DNA of 64,000 nucleotides from Pontibacter sp. HSC-36F09 (GCF_024171605.1 NZ_JALKAA010000002.1:62001-126000), one strand, 5' to 3'; shown: positions 43,919 to 54,750, counted from the stretch's first letter. Notes: generated from the sequence alone by a model not told the origin. Numbers and translations: made by a program.

Positions 43919-44662
43919 ATGTTACGGCACATTGGACGGCGGCGCAATTTCAGGCATAATATCAAGTTGGCAGCACTGCTTTGCCTGATAGCAGGCTTTG
44001 TGAACATAGCCGGTCTGCTCGCCTTTGCCGTGCTGACTACGAATGTGACAGGGCATGCGGCCTATTTTGCCGAAAGCCTGGCGGCGGGCGATTTCCGGTT
44101 GGTCCGTATCATTGGTCTCTGGATGTTTCTCTTCCTGTTGGGCGCTTTCACTTCGAGCATTATTATCGGCCGGATCGGGCGCAACCAGGTGTTTGCCTAC
44201 ACCGTCCCGATCCTGGCCGAGATCATGATACTCATCCTGAATGCGGTCTATGGCAGCTACTACGATGGGAGCACCAAGATGCAGGAAGTGTTTGCCGGTA
44301 GCCTCCTCTTTGCCATGGGACTACAAAACAGCCTGGTTTCCATGGTCTCTGGCTCGGTCGTGCGCACCACCCACCTGACAGGTATATTCACCGATCTGGG
44401 GATAGACCTGGCCGCCGCTACCCACGCTACATCAGAGCAGAAGCAAGGGCTTCAGCAACGGATCACGCTCCGCCTGGTCATCATTTTTTTCTTTCTGGCA
44501 GGAGCTGTGGCGGGTGGTTACCTATACCCCATGCTGGAGCACCGCATCTTCTTTGTGCCGGCCGGTCTCCTGTTCGTCACCATGTTTTACGATATCTCCC
44601 GGGTACGCCTAAAGCGGGTGATCCGGCAAATCCGGTATCTGAGATGGCAGCGTAGGTTATAA
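43919..44662 (+). CDS. DUF1275 (YoaK) family membrane protein
   Basis: A 247-residue inner-membrane protein with six hydrophobic segments. It matches the DUF1275/YoaK family: LCLIAGFVNIAGLLAFAVLTTNVTGHAAYFAESLA at the start, FLFLLGAFTSSIIIGRIGRN in the middle and AMGLQNSLVSMVSGSVVRTTHLTGIFTDLGIDLA, which repeats the T-N-V-T-G / T-H-L-T-G pattern typical of the family. Its function is not known. I took the ATG at 43919 (MLRHIGRRR) rather than an earlier frame start at 43850. Its stop codon abuts that of the convergent esterase (44662/44663). Confidence 0.85.
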   Translation: MLRHIGRRRNFRHNIKLAALLCLIAGFVNIAGLLAFAVLTTNVTGHAAYFAESLAAGDFRLVRIIGLWMFLFLLGAFTSSIIIGRIGRNQVFAYTVPILAEIMILILNAVYGSYYDGSTKMQEVFAGSLLFAMGLQNSLVSMVSGSVVRTTHLTGIFTDLGIDLAAATHATSEQKQGLQQRITLRLVIIFFFLAGAVAGGYLYPMLEHRIFFVPAGLLFVTMFYDISRVRLKRVIRQIRYLRWQRRL

Positions 44663-45523
44663 CTAGTTCAGGGCTTGCTGCTCAGCTGTTGCTTTCACCT
44701 TCTGGAAAAACAGCAGGTGGTACTCCAGCGCGTTGCCCCAGTAAGCCCAGGTATGCGCACCGGGACGCTCGATATACTCGTGCGGCACTTTTTCATATAC
44801 CAGGCGGCGGTGCAATTCGCGGTTGTCTTCTACAAGCATATCCGACACACCGCAGTCGATGATCAGGTGCACGCCGCTTTGCTTGAGTTGTGGCACCATG
44901 TGCACGACAGAGTTTTGGCGGAACCGTTCCAAATTCTCCTCCTTCGGCCCCAACACGGCTTCTATGCTTTTGAGTAGTCTCTCCGATTCGCTTCGTGACA
45001 CGTTTAGGGCACCGCTCATACTGCCGGCCGCCAGGTATAGCTCCGGGTGGCGTGCCGACAGGTATAGCGCCCCATGTCCGCCCATGCTCAGGCCGGAGAT
45101 AAAACGGGCGCTGCGTTCAGGTATAGCCTTATACCTGCGCTCGATTTCCTGTCGCAATTCCTGCGTGATGAACGTTTCGTACTGGCTTGATTTGTCAACA
45201 GGGCTGTCGTAGTACCAACTGCTGAAGCCGCCGTCGGGTGTTACGATGATGAGCTGGTATTTGTCGGCCATGGTCTGGAGGAGGTCTTTTTGAGGCGGCA
45301 CCTTGAGCCAGTTACTGAAGTTGCCGCTGTAGCCGTGCAACAGGTAAAGCACCGGGTAAGGTCCGTTCTTTTTCTTTTGGTAACCATCAGGCGTCACCAC
45401 GCCGGCCTTTAGCGTTTTCTGCATCGAAGGACTCTGGATCACCAGCGTATCTACTTTAGCCTGGGCTGTAAACAAGTAAAGACAGAGGCACAGGGTGAAG
45501 GTATAGCGTAAGGATTTCATCAT
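44663..45523 (-). CDS. Secreted esterase, alpha/beta hydrolase (esterase D / antigen 85 type)
   Basis: A 286-residue exported hydrolase. A signal peptide (YTFTLCLCLYLFTAQA) is followed by the esterase D/PHB-depolymerase-like fold: PVLYLLHGYSGNFSNWLK with the oxyanion HGYSG, then the nucleophile Ser in FISGLSMGGHGALYLSARHP, an Asp in LIIDCGVSD and a His in ERPGAHTWAYWGNALEYHL. All catalytic residues are present. Substrates could be polysaccharide acetyl or feruloyl esters; nothing in the context tells. Four AGGTATA words are packed in 104 bases of this gene (45033-45136). Start is the ATG at 45523 or the next codon. Confidence 0.85.
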   Translation of the reverse strand: MMKSLRYTFTLCLCLYLFTAQAKVDTLVIQSPSMQKTLKAGVVTPDGYQKKKNGPYPVLYLLHGYSGNFSNWLKVPPQKDLLQTMADKYQLIIVTPDGGFSSWYYDSPVDKSSQYETFITQELRQEIERRYKAIPERSARFISGLSMGGHGALYLSARHPELYLAAGSMSGALNVSRSESERLLKSIEAVLGPKEENLERFRQNSVVHMVPQLKQSGVHLIIDCGVSDMLVEDNRELHRRLVYEKVPHEYIERPGAHTWAYWGNALEYHLLFFQKVKATAEQQALN

Positions 45524-45679
45524 ATTGATCAGGTAGCTTGAATCTGCAAAATAGGCATTTGGGAGTAAAAACCTCTAATATGCCTTTCTTTTCCTGTCGG
45601 TATACTTATACCAGGGGTACTTACAACCTGAATTCGGGGCAAAGCTTCGTATGAGTAGGGAGGACCAAAAAGCAGAACG

Positions 45680-46045
45680 ATGCTCGAAATATTGCCTGAA
45701 ACCCGCGATAATGTATTGGCCGTGCGGGTGCGCGACAAACTGACCATACCTGACTTCGACCAGTACCGCAACATGGTCCGCGACCTGATGCGCAAGCACA
45801 AGGAAACGCACATCTACTACGAAATGGTAGATGTGGACTGGATTCAGCCGGTGGCGGCGATCGAGAACGGGATGTTCGATATCATCCACGGGCTCGACTA
45901 CGGCCGTGTAGTCATGGTGGGAGAGAAGAAGTGGCAGGAGTGGTCAGCTAAGCTCGCCAGCACCGTAAAAAAGCACGGCATCCGCTACTATGACCTGGCC
46001 AATAAAGAGAAGGCGATGAAATACGTGCTGGAAGGGGAGGAGTAG
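45680..46045 (+). CDS. SpoIIAA-like (STAS-related) protein
   Basis: A 121-residue soluble protein of the SpoIIAA-like family. The pattern NVLAVRVRDKLTIPDFDQYRNMVRDLMRKHKETHIYYEMVDVDWIQPVAAIENGMFDIIHGLDYGRVVMVGEKKWQEWSAKLAST is typical: a beta-alpha STAS-like fold with a central acidic region. Family members have been suggested to bind membranes or lipids, but no firm role is known. The start is the ATG at 45680. It is followed by a spacer with four AGGTATA words. Confidence 0.75.
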   Translation: MLEILPETRDNVLAVRVRDKLTIPDFDQYRNMVRDLMRKHKETHIYYEMVDVDWIQPVAAIENGMFDIIHGLDYGRVVMVGEKKWQEWSAKLASTVKKHGIRYYDLANKEKAMKYVLEGEE

Positions 46046-46046
46046 C

Positions 46047-46130
46047 TATACCTATACCTGGACAAAGGAGTTTTAGACGAAAGACTTTTAGACAGCTACA
46101 GGTATAGCTCGCCCGGAGCGGCTATACCTT
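46047..46130. repeat. Cluster of four AGGTATA/TATACCT words
   Basis: Words at 46047, 46053 (TATACCT, overlapping), 46101 (AGGTATA) and 46124 (TATACCT) lie within 84 bases of the spacer between the convergent SpoIIAA-like and deaminase genes. The last two, facing each other, can form a hairpin (CAGGTATAGC... GCTATACCTTG). Confidence 0.8.
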
Positions 46131-46198
46131 GAAATTTCTTCGTCTCGTGACCTGCGCCTTGAGTCCCCTACTCGGAAAGTCGAGTGCCTTATATCCTT

Positions 46199-46636
46199 TT
46201 ACTCCAGCTCCATTATATCCTCATTCCAGAGCTCAGGCTTTTCTTTTATAAAGTCCTCCATCATTTCGATGCACTCGGGGAGGTTTAGGTCCACCACCTC
46301 CACGCCGTGCGACTCCATAAACTTGCGGGCGCCATCAAAGGTCTTCGACTCTCCCACAATCACTTTCGGGATCTTGAACTGCACGATGGTGCCGGCGCAC
46401 ATGTAGCAGGGCATCAGGGTGGAGTAGATCACAGTGTTGCGGTAGGATCCGATGCGGCCGGCATTGTTGAGGCAGTCCATCTCGCCATGCAAGATGGGGT
46501 TGTTTTCCTGCACCCGCTTGTTGTGACCTGTTGCCACTACTTTTCCGTCTTTCACAAGCACCGAACCGATCGGTATACCGCCTTCGCTGCGGCCTTTCTT
46601 TGCCTCGTCAATTGCCAGTTGCATGAATTCGTCCAT
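46199..46636 (-). CDS. Nucleoside/cytosine deaminase, Fcy1-like
   Basis: A 145-residue zinc-dependent deaminase. The zinc and proton-shuttle motif is HGEMDCLNNAGR and the Cys motif is LMPCYMCAGTIVQF. The preceding GGIPIGSVLVKDGKVVATGHNKRVQENNPILHGEMD, the VIVGESKTFDGARKFMESHGVEVVDLN stretch and the tail WNEDIMELE resemble yeast cytosine deaminase Fcy1 more than TadA or guanine deaminase. It probably deaminates cytosine or a related base to uracil in a salvage pathway. It stands between SpoIIAA-like and clpB, and has its own short leader. Confidence 0.82.
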   Translation of the reverse strand: MDEFMQLAIDEAKKGRSEGGIPIGSVLVKDGKVVATGHNKRVQENNPILHGEMDCLNNAGRIGSYRNTVIYSTLMPCYMCAGTIVQFKIPKVIVGESKTFDGARKFMESHGVEVVDLNLPECIEMMEDFIKEKPELWNEDIMELE

Positions 46637-46712
46637 AGGTATAAGAGCTATATAAGGTGAGAAAAACGGATTGTGTTTAGGGTACGGCTACGCTATACCT
46701 GCGGTTCTCTAA

Positions 46713-46748
46713 AACAAAAGGCCTTCCCAAACGGGAAGGCCTTTTGTT
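46713..46748 (-). terminator. Terminator after clpB
   Basis: AACAAAAGGCCTTCCC (46713-46728) pairs with GGGAAGGCCTTTTGTT (46733-46748), a perfect 16-base stem with a four-base loop, just after the clpB stop at 46781. Confidence 0.9.
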
Positions 46749-46780
46749 CAACTAAACTTTACTCTTTATACACAATCAAT

Positions 46781-49399
<2,619 letters not shown>

Positions 49400-49685
49400 A
49401 TCCTTTACTCGTCTTTCCCTAGTCTTTGTTCTACGAGCTAGCTAGCAAAGGGTGCACCAGTGGGATTTTAAGACGATTTTACTGAAATTATGGCAGGCAA
49501 AATACGTGTGATCCTATGTGATTCAGACAAATTGGCCGAGTGAATGAGGCGAAAGGGAGAGATATAAGTAGAATGGCCGCTTTGGGTTACAAACTATTTA
49601 CTGAAGTGCAGTTTATACTGAGTAAACCATAGAACAAAGCACCGCTATGAGAGTACAAAAAAATAGAAATGCAGGTTGATGTTTA
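49400..49685. other. Spacer between divergent clpB and cupin genes
   Basis: About 286 bases without coding potential. GCTAGCTAGC (palindromic) occurs near 49436-49446. I saw no clear -7 box or repeat. Confidence 0.4.
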
Positions 49686-50081
49686 ATGAATGATTTGAAA
49701 GATATGGGAAAGGCATTGACAGATGAGAAAGCTGAAGTGAAAGATTTCGGTTCTCCGGATGAAGTAAGAGACTTTCCGAAAGGAAAACTGGAACTGATCA
49801 AGGTAGGTGGCGCGATGGTAGGCAGAGCAACTTTAGAGCCCGGTTGGAAATGGTCGGAGTCTGTGAAGCCTATCGCAAAAACAGATAGCTGCCAGGCAGC
49901 TCACTTCCAGTATCACGTAACAGGTGTGTTGCGGGTACGGATGGATGACGGAACCGAGTTTGACTGTAGACCTGGTGATGTATCGACACTGCCACCAGGA
50001 CATGATGCCTGGGTTGTTGGCGATGAACCAGTGGTTCTTGTCGATTTTCAGGGAATGGCGGACTATGCCAGATCGCATTAA
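49686..50081 (+). CDS. Cupin domain protein
   Basis: A 131-residue soluble protein with a small cupin beta barrel. It reads VGGAMVGRATLEPGWKWSESVKPIAKTDSCQAAHFQYHVTGVLRVRMDDGTEFDCRPGDVSTLPPGHDAWVVGDEPVVLVDFQG. The G-W-K-W-S followed by H-F-Q-Y-H-V-T-G and the P-G-D ... P-P-G-H-D-A-W motif are cupin motifs 1 and 2, with two to three His as possible metal ligands. Substrate is unknown. The N-terminal part (MNDLKDMGKALTDEKAEVKDFGSPDEVRDFPKGK) is polar. It converges with the yceI gene at 50172, with a shared terminator. Confidence 0.78.
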   Translation: MNDLKDMGKALTDEKAEVKDFGSPDEVRDFPKGKLELIKVGGAMVGRATLEPGWKWSESVKPIAKTDSCQAAHFQYHVTGVLRVRMDDGTEFDCRPGDVSTLPPGHDAWVVGDEPVVLVDFQGMADYARSH

Positions 50082-50117
50082 CCTGTCCTTTCGCTACAGG
50101 CTGAGTAGGCATAACAA

Positions 50118-50146
50118 CAAAAGGCAACCTAATCGGCTGCCTTTTG
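50118..50146. terminator. Terminator between cupin and yceI genes
   Basis: CAAAAGGCA (50118-50126) pairs with TGCCTTTTG (50138-50146). It serves the cupin gene and possibly the convergent yceI operon. Confidence 0.75.
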
Positions 50147-50171
50147 ATCTGGTTATTAGGGCTAATTTGCC

Positions 50172-50732
50172 TTACCCTGCTAGCTGCAATTCCACGGATA
50201 CCTGTAGTTTATCTTCTACTTTAAACAAGCCGCCCATTTTCTTGGGGGTGGCCAGGCCTATTTCAGAGAAATTCAGGCAGATGTTGCCTCTCAGGTTCGT
50301 GACACCTGTGCCTGGGTAGACGGTAAAGGTCACGTCCCGGAGCGGGATGGTCTTGCCTGACACGATCAGGTTCAGATTGCCTTTGTAGCCTTTGCCCTCC
50401 TGCTTCAGGCAAACAACCTCAATCTTTGTGTAAGGGTGCTGACTGGCATTCAGCGCTTTCGCAAAATCCTTGTTCAGGAACACGTTGCCGCAGTTGAACT
50501 CTTTCACAGGTATAGCCAGTCTGAGCCTGTCGCTCTGGGGAATCTGCTTGTTAAGTACCAGTGTATCTTTCTGAGTGCTGCTGGTGTAGGCGCAGTTTAT
50601 GTTGCCCAGCGAGGTGCCTGCCGCTACAGACACTCTATTGCCCGTAATCACGACAAACTCTTCTTTTTTGGCGGGTAACACTGTTGCGCTCAGCATAGAG
50701 ACAGCAACCAGAAAGATACTTAAAGGTAACAT
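50172..50732 (-). CDS. YceI-like periplasmic protein (second YceI of the operon)
   Basis: A 186-residue exported lipocalin-like protein. After a signal peptide (LSIFLVAVSMLSATVLPA) comes a beta-rich domain: GNRVSVAAGTSLGNINCAY, LRLAIPVKEFNCGNVFLNKDFAKALNASQHPYTKIEVVC, NLNLIVSGKTIPLRDVTFTVYPG and GNICLNFSEIGLATPKKMGGLFKVEDKLQVSVELQL. The HPYTKI-type element and the two-part shape fit the YceI family, but it is divergent. YceI proteins bind polyisoprenoids in a barrel. It ends the unit yceI-porin-yceI on the minus strand, 12 bases after the porin gene. Confidence 0.7.
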   Translation of the reverse strand: MLPLSIFLVAVSMLSATVLPAKKEEFVVITGNRVSVAAGTSLGNINCAYTSSTQKDTLVLNKQIPQSDRLRLAIPVKEFNCGNVFLNKDFAKALNASQHPYTKIEVVCLKQEGKGYKGNLNLIVSGKTIPLRDVTFTVYPGTGVTNLRGNICLNFSEIGLATPKKMGGLFKVEDKLQVSVELQLAG

Positions 50733-50744
50733 GGTATTCGGGTG

Positions 50745-52100
50745 TTAGAAAGATATGGCGCCTTCGATCATGAAGCCATTGAACTCACCACCGTGGCGGA
50801 TGTCCGCTGGAGCGAAGCCTTTGTACTGTTGCTTCACATATTCTGCTTTGGCAAGGATGTTCTTAGTCACAAACCAGCCACCGCCTACCTGGATTCTGTT
50901 CAGGTTCACGCTGTTGTTCTTCACATCAGGTGTAGCAGCCATTGGGGCCAGGCGTCCTTCCACTACATTGTAGCGGCCCGCTACATACAGGTTCTCGTTG
51001 CTTCCGAAGCGATATACCAGGTCGGTGCCCAACTGTCTCCAGGTACGGTCTGTCGGTTCATCGTTTGCGCCCAGTCTGCCTTTGCCTTTTGCCTGCTCAA
51101 AGTTGCCGAAGAACTCCAGACCGCGGAACTTCACGAAGGGGTTCACTACAAAGGCCGTGATGCTGTTGGTAAGGCCCGGGTTGATGTGACCTGACGTGAA
51201 GTGCGTAGCAGGTGTTACAGCTGCGCCGCTTGCCACTTTAGCAGGGTCCATTACCAGGAAGTAACGTGAGCCGGCACGGTCGCCACCGTAGAGCGTGTTT
51301 CGCACAGAGCCTGCAGTCGTATACACAGAGCCTGTCAATCTTACTCTCAGGTCGTCTTTCAGCTGGCTGTCGTAACCTAACTTACCGATGAAGGAAGGCT
51401 TGCGCTGGTCCGGATTCTGGATACCACCTTGTACTTCGCCACCTGTAACAGATCCTACTGCCAGGAAGCCTTTGTACTGGTAGATCACTTCTGCACCGAT
51501 CTCTGTTGTGAAGGCATCCATGATGTAATTGCCAACAAAGGGGTTCTGCAGGGCATGGGCGTTATCCGTTCTGCGGAAGTGCGCGTCGCCGTAGTTGATC
51601 TCCATGTGGCCTACTTTCAGGGTAATGTTCTCCATCAGTTTATTCACCAGCGGGCTGTTCAGGAACTCCGCCTTATCCACCTGTATGAAACCGCCTTTTA
51701 CCCAAGCCTCAGAGTGGTGTCTTGATGACAGGTAGGTAATCAGGTTCAGTCGGATACCGTCGGCAAGCACTACGTCCAGGTTCAGGTTGGCAGATGCCAG
51801 GTTAAAACCGTTCTCGATTGGCATCAGTTGGTTGAGGTTTACCTCGTTGTTACCTTGCTGCTGCATCAGCGCTGTGGCTGAGTTCTTGTGCTTCAGGCCC
51901 TGGAACTGCTGGGCAAAGCCGCCACCGAGTCTCACTTTAATGCCATCAAATCCGATGGTGTCCTGCTTTGGTGTTTCGAAGGTATTTAGTCCCCTTTTAT
52001 CGTAAGGGCGGGCGTATGGCAGGTCCGATAAGGTAATCTGCGCAAAAGAGCTCAGGCTTAAGCCAAGCAACAGGCCCAGGGAAAGAGTAATTTTTTTCAT
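50745..52100 (-). CDS. Outer-membrane porin-like beta-barrel protein
   Basis: A 451-residue exported protein. The signal peptide MKKITLSLGLLLGLSLSSFAQ is followed by a porin-type chain of alternating strands. It begins PYARPYDKRGLNTFETPKQDTIGFDGIKVRLGGGFAQQFQGLKH and ends HGGEFNGFMIEGAISF with the C-terminal Phe of outer-membrane barrels. The interior ITLKVGHMEINYGDAHFRRTDNAHALQNPFVGNYIMD resembles large Bacteroidota porins with about 14-18 strands. Its substrate is unknown. It lies between two yceI genes in the same direction (12 and 23 bases apart), so the three likely function together, perhaps in uptake or binding of a hydrophobic or isoprenoid compound; that is inference. Confidence 0.78.
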   Translation of the reverse strand: MKKITLSLGLLLGLSLSSFAQITLSDLPYARPYDKRGLNTFETPKQDTIGFDGIKVRLGGGFAQQFQGLKHKNSATALMQQQGNNEVNLNQLMPIENGFNLASANLNLDVVLADGIRLNLITYLSSRHHSEAWVKGGFIQVDKAEFLNSPLVNKLMENITLKVGHMEINYGDAHFRRTDNAHALQNPFVGNYIMDAFTTEIGAEVIYQYKGFLAVGSVTGGEVQGGIQNPDQRKPSFIGKLGYDSQLKDDLRVRLTGSVYTTAGSVRNTLYGGDRAGSRYFLVMDPAKVASGAAVTPATHFTSGHINPGLTNSITAFVVNPFVKFRGLEFFGNFEQAKGKGRLGANDEPTDRTWRQLGTDLVYRFGSNENLYVAGRYNVVEGRLAPMAATPDVKNNSVNLNRIQVGGGWFVTKNILAKAEYVKQQYKGFAPADIRHGGEFNGFMIEGAISF

Positions 52101-52123
52101 GATGTTCGGTATTTAAGAGTTCG

Positions 52124-52723
52124 TTAGTTTTTTGAATAAGAAGAAACAGGCTGGAAATTTGCCTTGAAGCTCAGCTTCAGCTCGTTGCCGGTCTTTACTG
52201 TGCCTAAAAGTGCTGTGGGTGGTTTGATGCCAAAGTCCGTGAATTTGATGTTCGCTTCGCCCGTCAGCTGTACCAGGCCGGGTTTTGTGCTGGACGCCAC
52301 GTTAAAAGTTACTGGCTTCGTGGTGCCTGCAATGGTCAGGTTACCGGTAGCCTGAGCGCGGTTGTTGTCCAGGGTGCGGAAGGAGGTCAGGGTAAACACG
52401 ATATCAGTGTGCTTGCTTGCCTTGAGCGACTCATAAGCGATCTCATCCATTTTGGCTGTGCCGCTTTTGATGGACTGCGTCTTCATGGTCACGGAAGCAG
52501 CCTTCACATTTTTAAGCGTGGCACCTTCCAGTATCATTTCAGCTGTACCCTGGGCCTGCGCCGATGTCATTTCCCAGTCGTGGATGGTAGAGGTACCGTT
52601 TACCTTGAGTTCGGGCTTGCCGGCCAGTTTGTACTGGTCCTGGGCGAGCAGTGTATTGCCTAGGCTTAATCCTAAAAGGATGCTAAACAAATTTAGCAAT
52701 TTTATGGGGTTCAAGATTTTCAT
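52124..52723 (-). CDS. YceI family protein (first gene of operon)
   Basis: A 199-residue exported YceI lipocalin-like protein. A signal peptide (LLNLFSILLGLSLGNTLLAQ) is followed by the family motifs: YKLAGKPELKVNGTSTIHDWEMTS, with the STIHDWEM element, VTMKTQSIKSGTAKMDEIAYESLKASKHTDIVFTL, ATGNLTIAGTTKPVTFNV and EANIKFTDFGIKPPTALLGTVKTGNELKLSFKA. The K-F-T-D-F-G-I-K-P-P-T-A end is very typical of the Bacteroidota branch. The ATG at 52723 (MKILNPIKLLN) follows a -7 box about 45 bases upstream. An upstream start at 52771 lies inside that promoter and is unlikely. Confidence 0.88.
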   Translation of the reverse strand: MKILNPIKLLNLFSILLGLSLGNTLLAQDQYKLAGKPELKVNGTSTIHDWEMTSAQAQGTAEMILEGATLKNVKAASVTMKTQSIKSGTAKMDEIAYESLKASKHTDIVFTLTSFRTLDNNRAQATGNLTIAGTTKPVTFNVASSTKPGLVQLTGEANIKFTDFGIKPPTALLGTVKTGNELKLSFKANFQPVSSYSKN

Positions 52724-52768
52724 GATACAGGCGGTTAAGTAGTTGCTATTTGTGTTATTTCTATGATG

Positions 52769-52776
52769 CAAAACTA
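52769..52776 (-). promoter_or_regulatory. -7 element of the yceI-porin-yceI operon
   Basis: On the minus strand this reads TAGTTTTG, a match to TAnnTTTG, 46 bases before the yceI start at 52723. Confidence 0.55.
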
Positions 52777-52972
52777 TAGTAGCCTGGCTCCGGAAAGTAT
52801 GACATCGGACACTTCAATAGATGACTTTGGATAGCTTTTAAAATGACGAATGATGGTAATAGGAGGTAAAAGTCGGTTTATAGCCCGATTCGTTACATTT
52901 TCGGTACTTTGGCAGTAGCCAGCATAGGTCTGCTGCTACACTTTGTGCATAAAATGAGGGCTAAGAATTGAG
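52777..52972. other. Spacer between yceI operon and endonuclease V
   Basis: About 200 bases with no clear gene. A plus-strand run of 32 codons (52866-52971) that would encode a hydrophobic peptide lies after AGGAGG but has no ATG, GTG or TTG at the right place. Confidence 0.35.
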
Positions 52973-53016
52973 AAAAAGAATGGCCTGGCTGAGGGAGCAT
53001 CCAGGCCATTCTTTTT
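52973..53016 (-). terminator. Terminator after endonuclease V gene
   Basis: AAAAAGAATGGCCTGG (52973-52988) pairs with CCAGGCCATTCTTTTT (53001-53016), a perfect 16-base stem with T runs on both strands. Confidence 0.88.
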
Positions 53017-53139
53017 GAACGCTGGAGTTTGCGTTGCTTTTGTTGTTATAAATGATTGAGTATCTGTAGGCTACCGGGTAAGGCGCAGTCTGAAATTTGC
53101 TGGACCAGGAAAGTGCAAAAAGGGAACAGGTATATTCAA

Positions 53140-53826
53140 TTACTTTACTTCACTCTTAAACACCGCCGCATAATGATCTGCCAGCCTTGTCGGCTCTGGT
53201 AGCTTGTGTTTCACTGCACAGGCCATGGCGATCTCCGTAGCCGCTGCCAGATCCATCAGGTGACCTGCGGAGACGAACACGGGCTTTACATTATCTTTAG
53301 TGCGCAGCACGTTTCCGATCAGTTCGCCTTTGTACTCCAACGGCGAGACAGCGCCTTTGTGCATGTCCGGCTCCTTATACCTGCCGACGAGCACTTTCTT
53401 GGCCACACCCATGGTAGGCTTATTTAATTGCAGGCCCAGGTGGGTGGCTATACCTAAGCGACGGGGGTGGGAAATGCCGTGACCGTCCACCATGATCAGG
53501 TCGGGTTTCTGCTGTAGCTTTTCGTAGGCTTTGAGCAGGTTAGGCGCTTCTCTGAAAGAAAGGAAGCCCGGAACATAAGGCAGCTCCACTTCTCCATAGT
53601 GCCATACTTTCTCCAGCACCTCCAACTCCGGGTATGAGAGCAGCACAAACACCGACAGAATATGGTCCTCCCCCACAAAGGAGGAATCACAGCCGGCAAT
53701 CAGTTTCAGGTCGAAGTCAGGCTTTTGGAGAATGACCCGCTGCTGCATTTCGCGCTGCTGCTCGGTCAGGCGAGCAAGCAAGGCAGGGTCGGGAGCAGGC
53801 TGATCGAAGCGTCGGTAGTAAGGCAT
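53140..53826 (-). CDS. nfi: Endonuclease V
   Basis: A 228-residue DNA-repair enzyme that nicks DNA near deaminated bases such as hypoxanthine. Catalytic Asp is in LKLIAGCDSSFVGEDHIL, the Y-wedge and Glu region in YVPGFLSFREAPNLLKAYEKL, the metal-binding DGHG in LIMVDGHGISHPRRLGIATHLG, and the late Lys and Asp in VAKKVLVG and HLMDLAAATEIAM. All key residues are present and length is normal (E. coli 223). A G-S-G-type replacement in GCDSSF is within family range. The gene is monocistronic, and GAGTGA-type repeats begin just upstream. Confidence 0.92.
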   Translation of the reverse strand: MPYYRRFDQPAPDPALLARLTEQQREMQQRVILQKPDFDLKLIAGCDSSFVGEDHILSVFVLLSYPELEVLEKVWHYGEVELPYVPGFLSFREAPNLLKAYEKLQQKPDLIMVDGHGISHPRRLGIATHLGLQLNKPTMGVAKKVLVGRYKEPDMHKGAVSPLEYKGELIGNVLRTKDNVKPVFVSAGHLMDLAAATEIAMACAVKHKLPEPTRLADHYAAVFKSEVK

Positions 53827-53828
53827 TT

Positions 53829-53882
53829 TTGAATGAGTGAGTTAGTGAATGAGTGATGGAGTGAATGAGTGATTGAGTGAGT
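53829..53882. repeat. GAGTGA-type simple repeat cluster 1
   Basis: A chain of about seven imperfect units of GAGTGAnT (GAATGAGT, GAGTTAGT, GAGTGATG and so on) directly upstream of the endonuclease V start. An inverted counterpart is at 54000-54045. Confidence 0.8.
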
Positions 53883-53999
53883 TTTATCTCGTTTGCTTGA
53901 GAATACGTTAGGTATAGCAGTGCGTTCAAATCTTGATGGATCTTTTACTGATTCTTCCAAGCCATCACCATCATTAGGCTCATAGATTTTTTTGCTCAA

Positions 54000-54048
54000 T
54001 TGTCCATTCACTCCATCACTCAATCACCAACTCACTCAATCGCTCAAT
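54000..54048. repeat. GAGTGA-type simple repeat cluster 2 (inverted)
   Basis: CACTCnAT-type units, the reverse complement of cluster 1, right after the lipoprotein gene stop. Confidence 0.75.
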
Positions 54049-54051
54049 AAC

Positions 54052-54750
54052 TTAAGCACTGCAGGGGTAGATAAGTTTAGCAAAGAGCAGGAGCCATTGG
54101 CCGTCTACGTGGCCGAAGTGAAACTCAAAAGAGGTGGCGGTGTGCAGCACGGATCTTTGCAGAAGCGGTAAAGTGGCCTTGATCTGTTTGATTTCCGCCT
54201 CTGACAGGCTGGCGTAGTCCCAATAACCGCTTTTCTGGAACTTGGCAGGATCAGACACAAAGCACCCGTCCTTGCTATAGCCCGACTGGCCTTTGTCGTA
54301 ATCCAGATCAGCGCAGTCGAAGGTTGGCCAGGCTTCTTCACGCAGGTCACAGGTTTTTACTTCGTCGCGGATGGTGAAGAAAGACCTGTCTTGATACTCC
54401 CGCTTGAAATCCCGGATGTCCGTAATACGCGTCATCCTGGGCATGGCTCCGGGCTGTTCTATGATCCAAAGCCCGTGGTCCGGGTGGATGAATAAATTGA
54501 GTGTGGTCGTATCAGAAGCCTGCAGAGCCGTCATGAAAAGGGCGAATGCCTGCCCGAAAGAAACGGAGTCCTGGTTTGGAGCGCTATCCCGGCGTATGTG
54601 CTCTTCCTGCACCTCTTCCAGGCGCTCGAGCTCTTCGGCACGCTGCTCCGTCATGCTCTGCTCGGTGTCTCCTGATCCGCAGGAGGCTATACCTGTCAGA
54701 AGTGGCAGGCAGGCCAGTAAAGTGAAAATAGTACTACGCATTGGTCTCAA
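54052..54750 (-). CDS. Hypothetical lipoprotein, 232 residues
   Basis: No family recognised. The start is a lipoprotein signal (FTLLACLPLLTGIASCGSG; Cys in SCG), so it sits in an envelope membrane. It continues with a charged helix rich in Glu and Arg (MTEQRAEELERLEEVQEEHIRR), then a globular part: FGQAFALFMTALQASDTTTLNLFIHPDHGLWII, a Cys-bearing loop (VKTCDLREEAWPTFDCADLDYDKG) and an ending QWLLLFAKLIYPCSA. Two or three Cys could form disulfides. The end resembles a small NTF2-like fold, but this is only an impression. It stands between repeat clusters. Confidence 0.6.
   Translation of the reverse strand: MRPMRSTIFTLLACLPLLTGIASCGSGDTEQSMTEQRAEELERLEEVQEEHIRRDSAPNQDSVSFGQAFALFMTALQASDTTTLNLFIHPDHGLWIIEQPGAMPRMTRITDIRDFKREYQDRSFFTIRDEVKTCDLREEAWPTFDCADLDYDKGQSGYSKDGCFVSDPAKFQKSGYWDYASLSEAEIKQIKATLPLLQRSVLHTATSFEFHFGHVDGQWLLLFAKLIYPCSA

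Noticed and set aside
52866..52971. A 32-codon hydrophobic plus-strand frame after AGGAGG
   Set aside because: There is no usable start codon at the right distance, and the frame overlaps no known small protein family.
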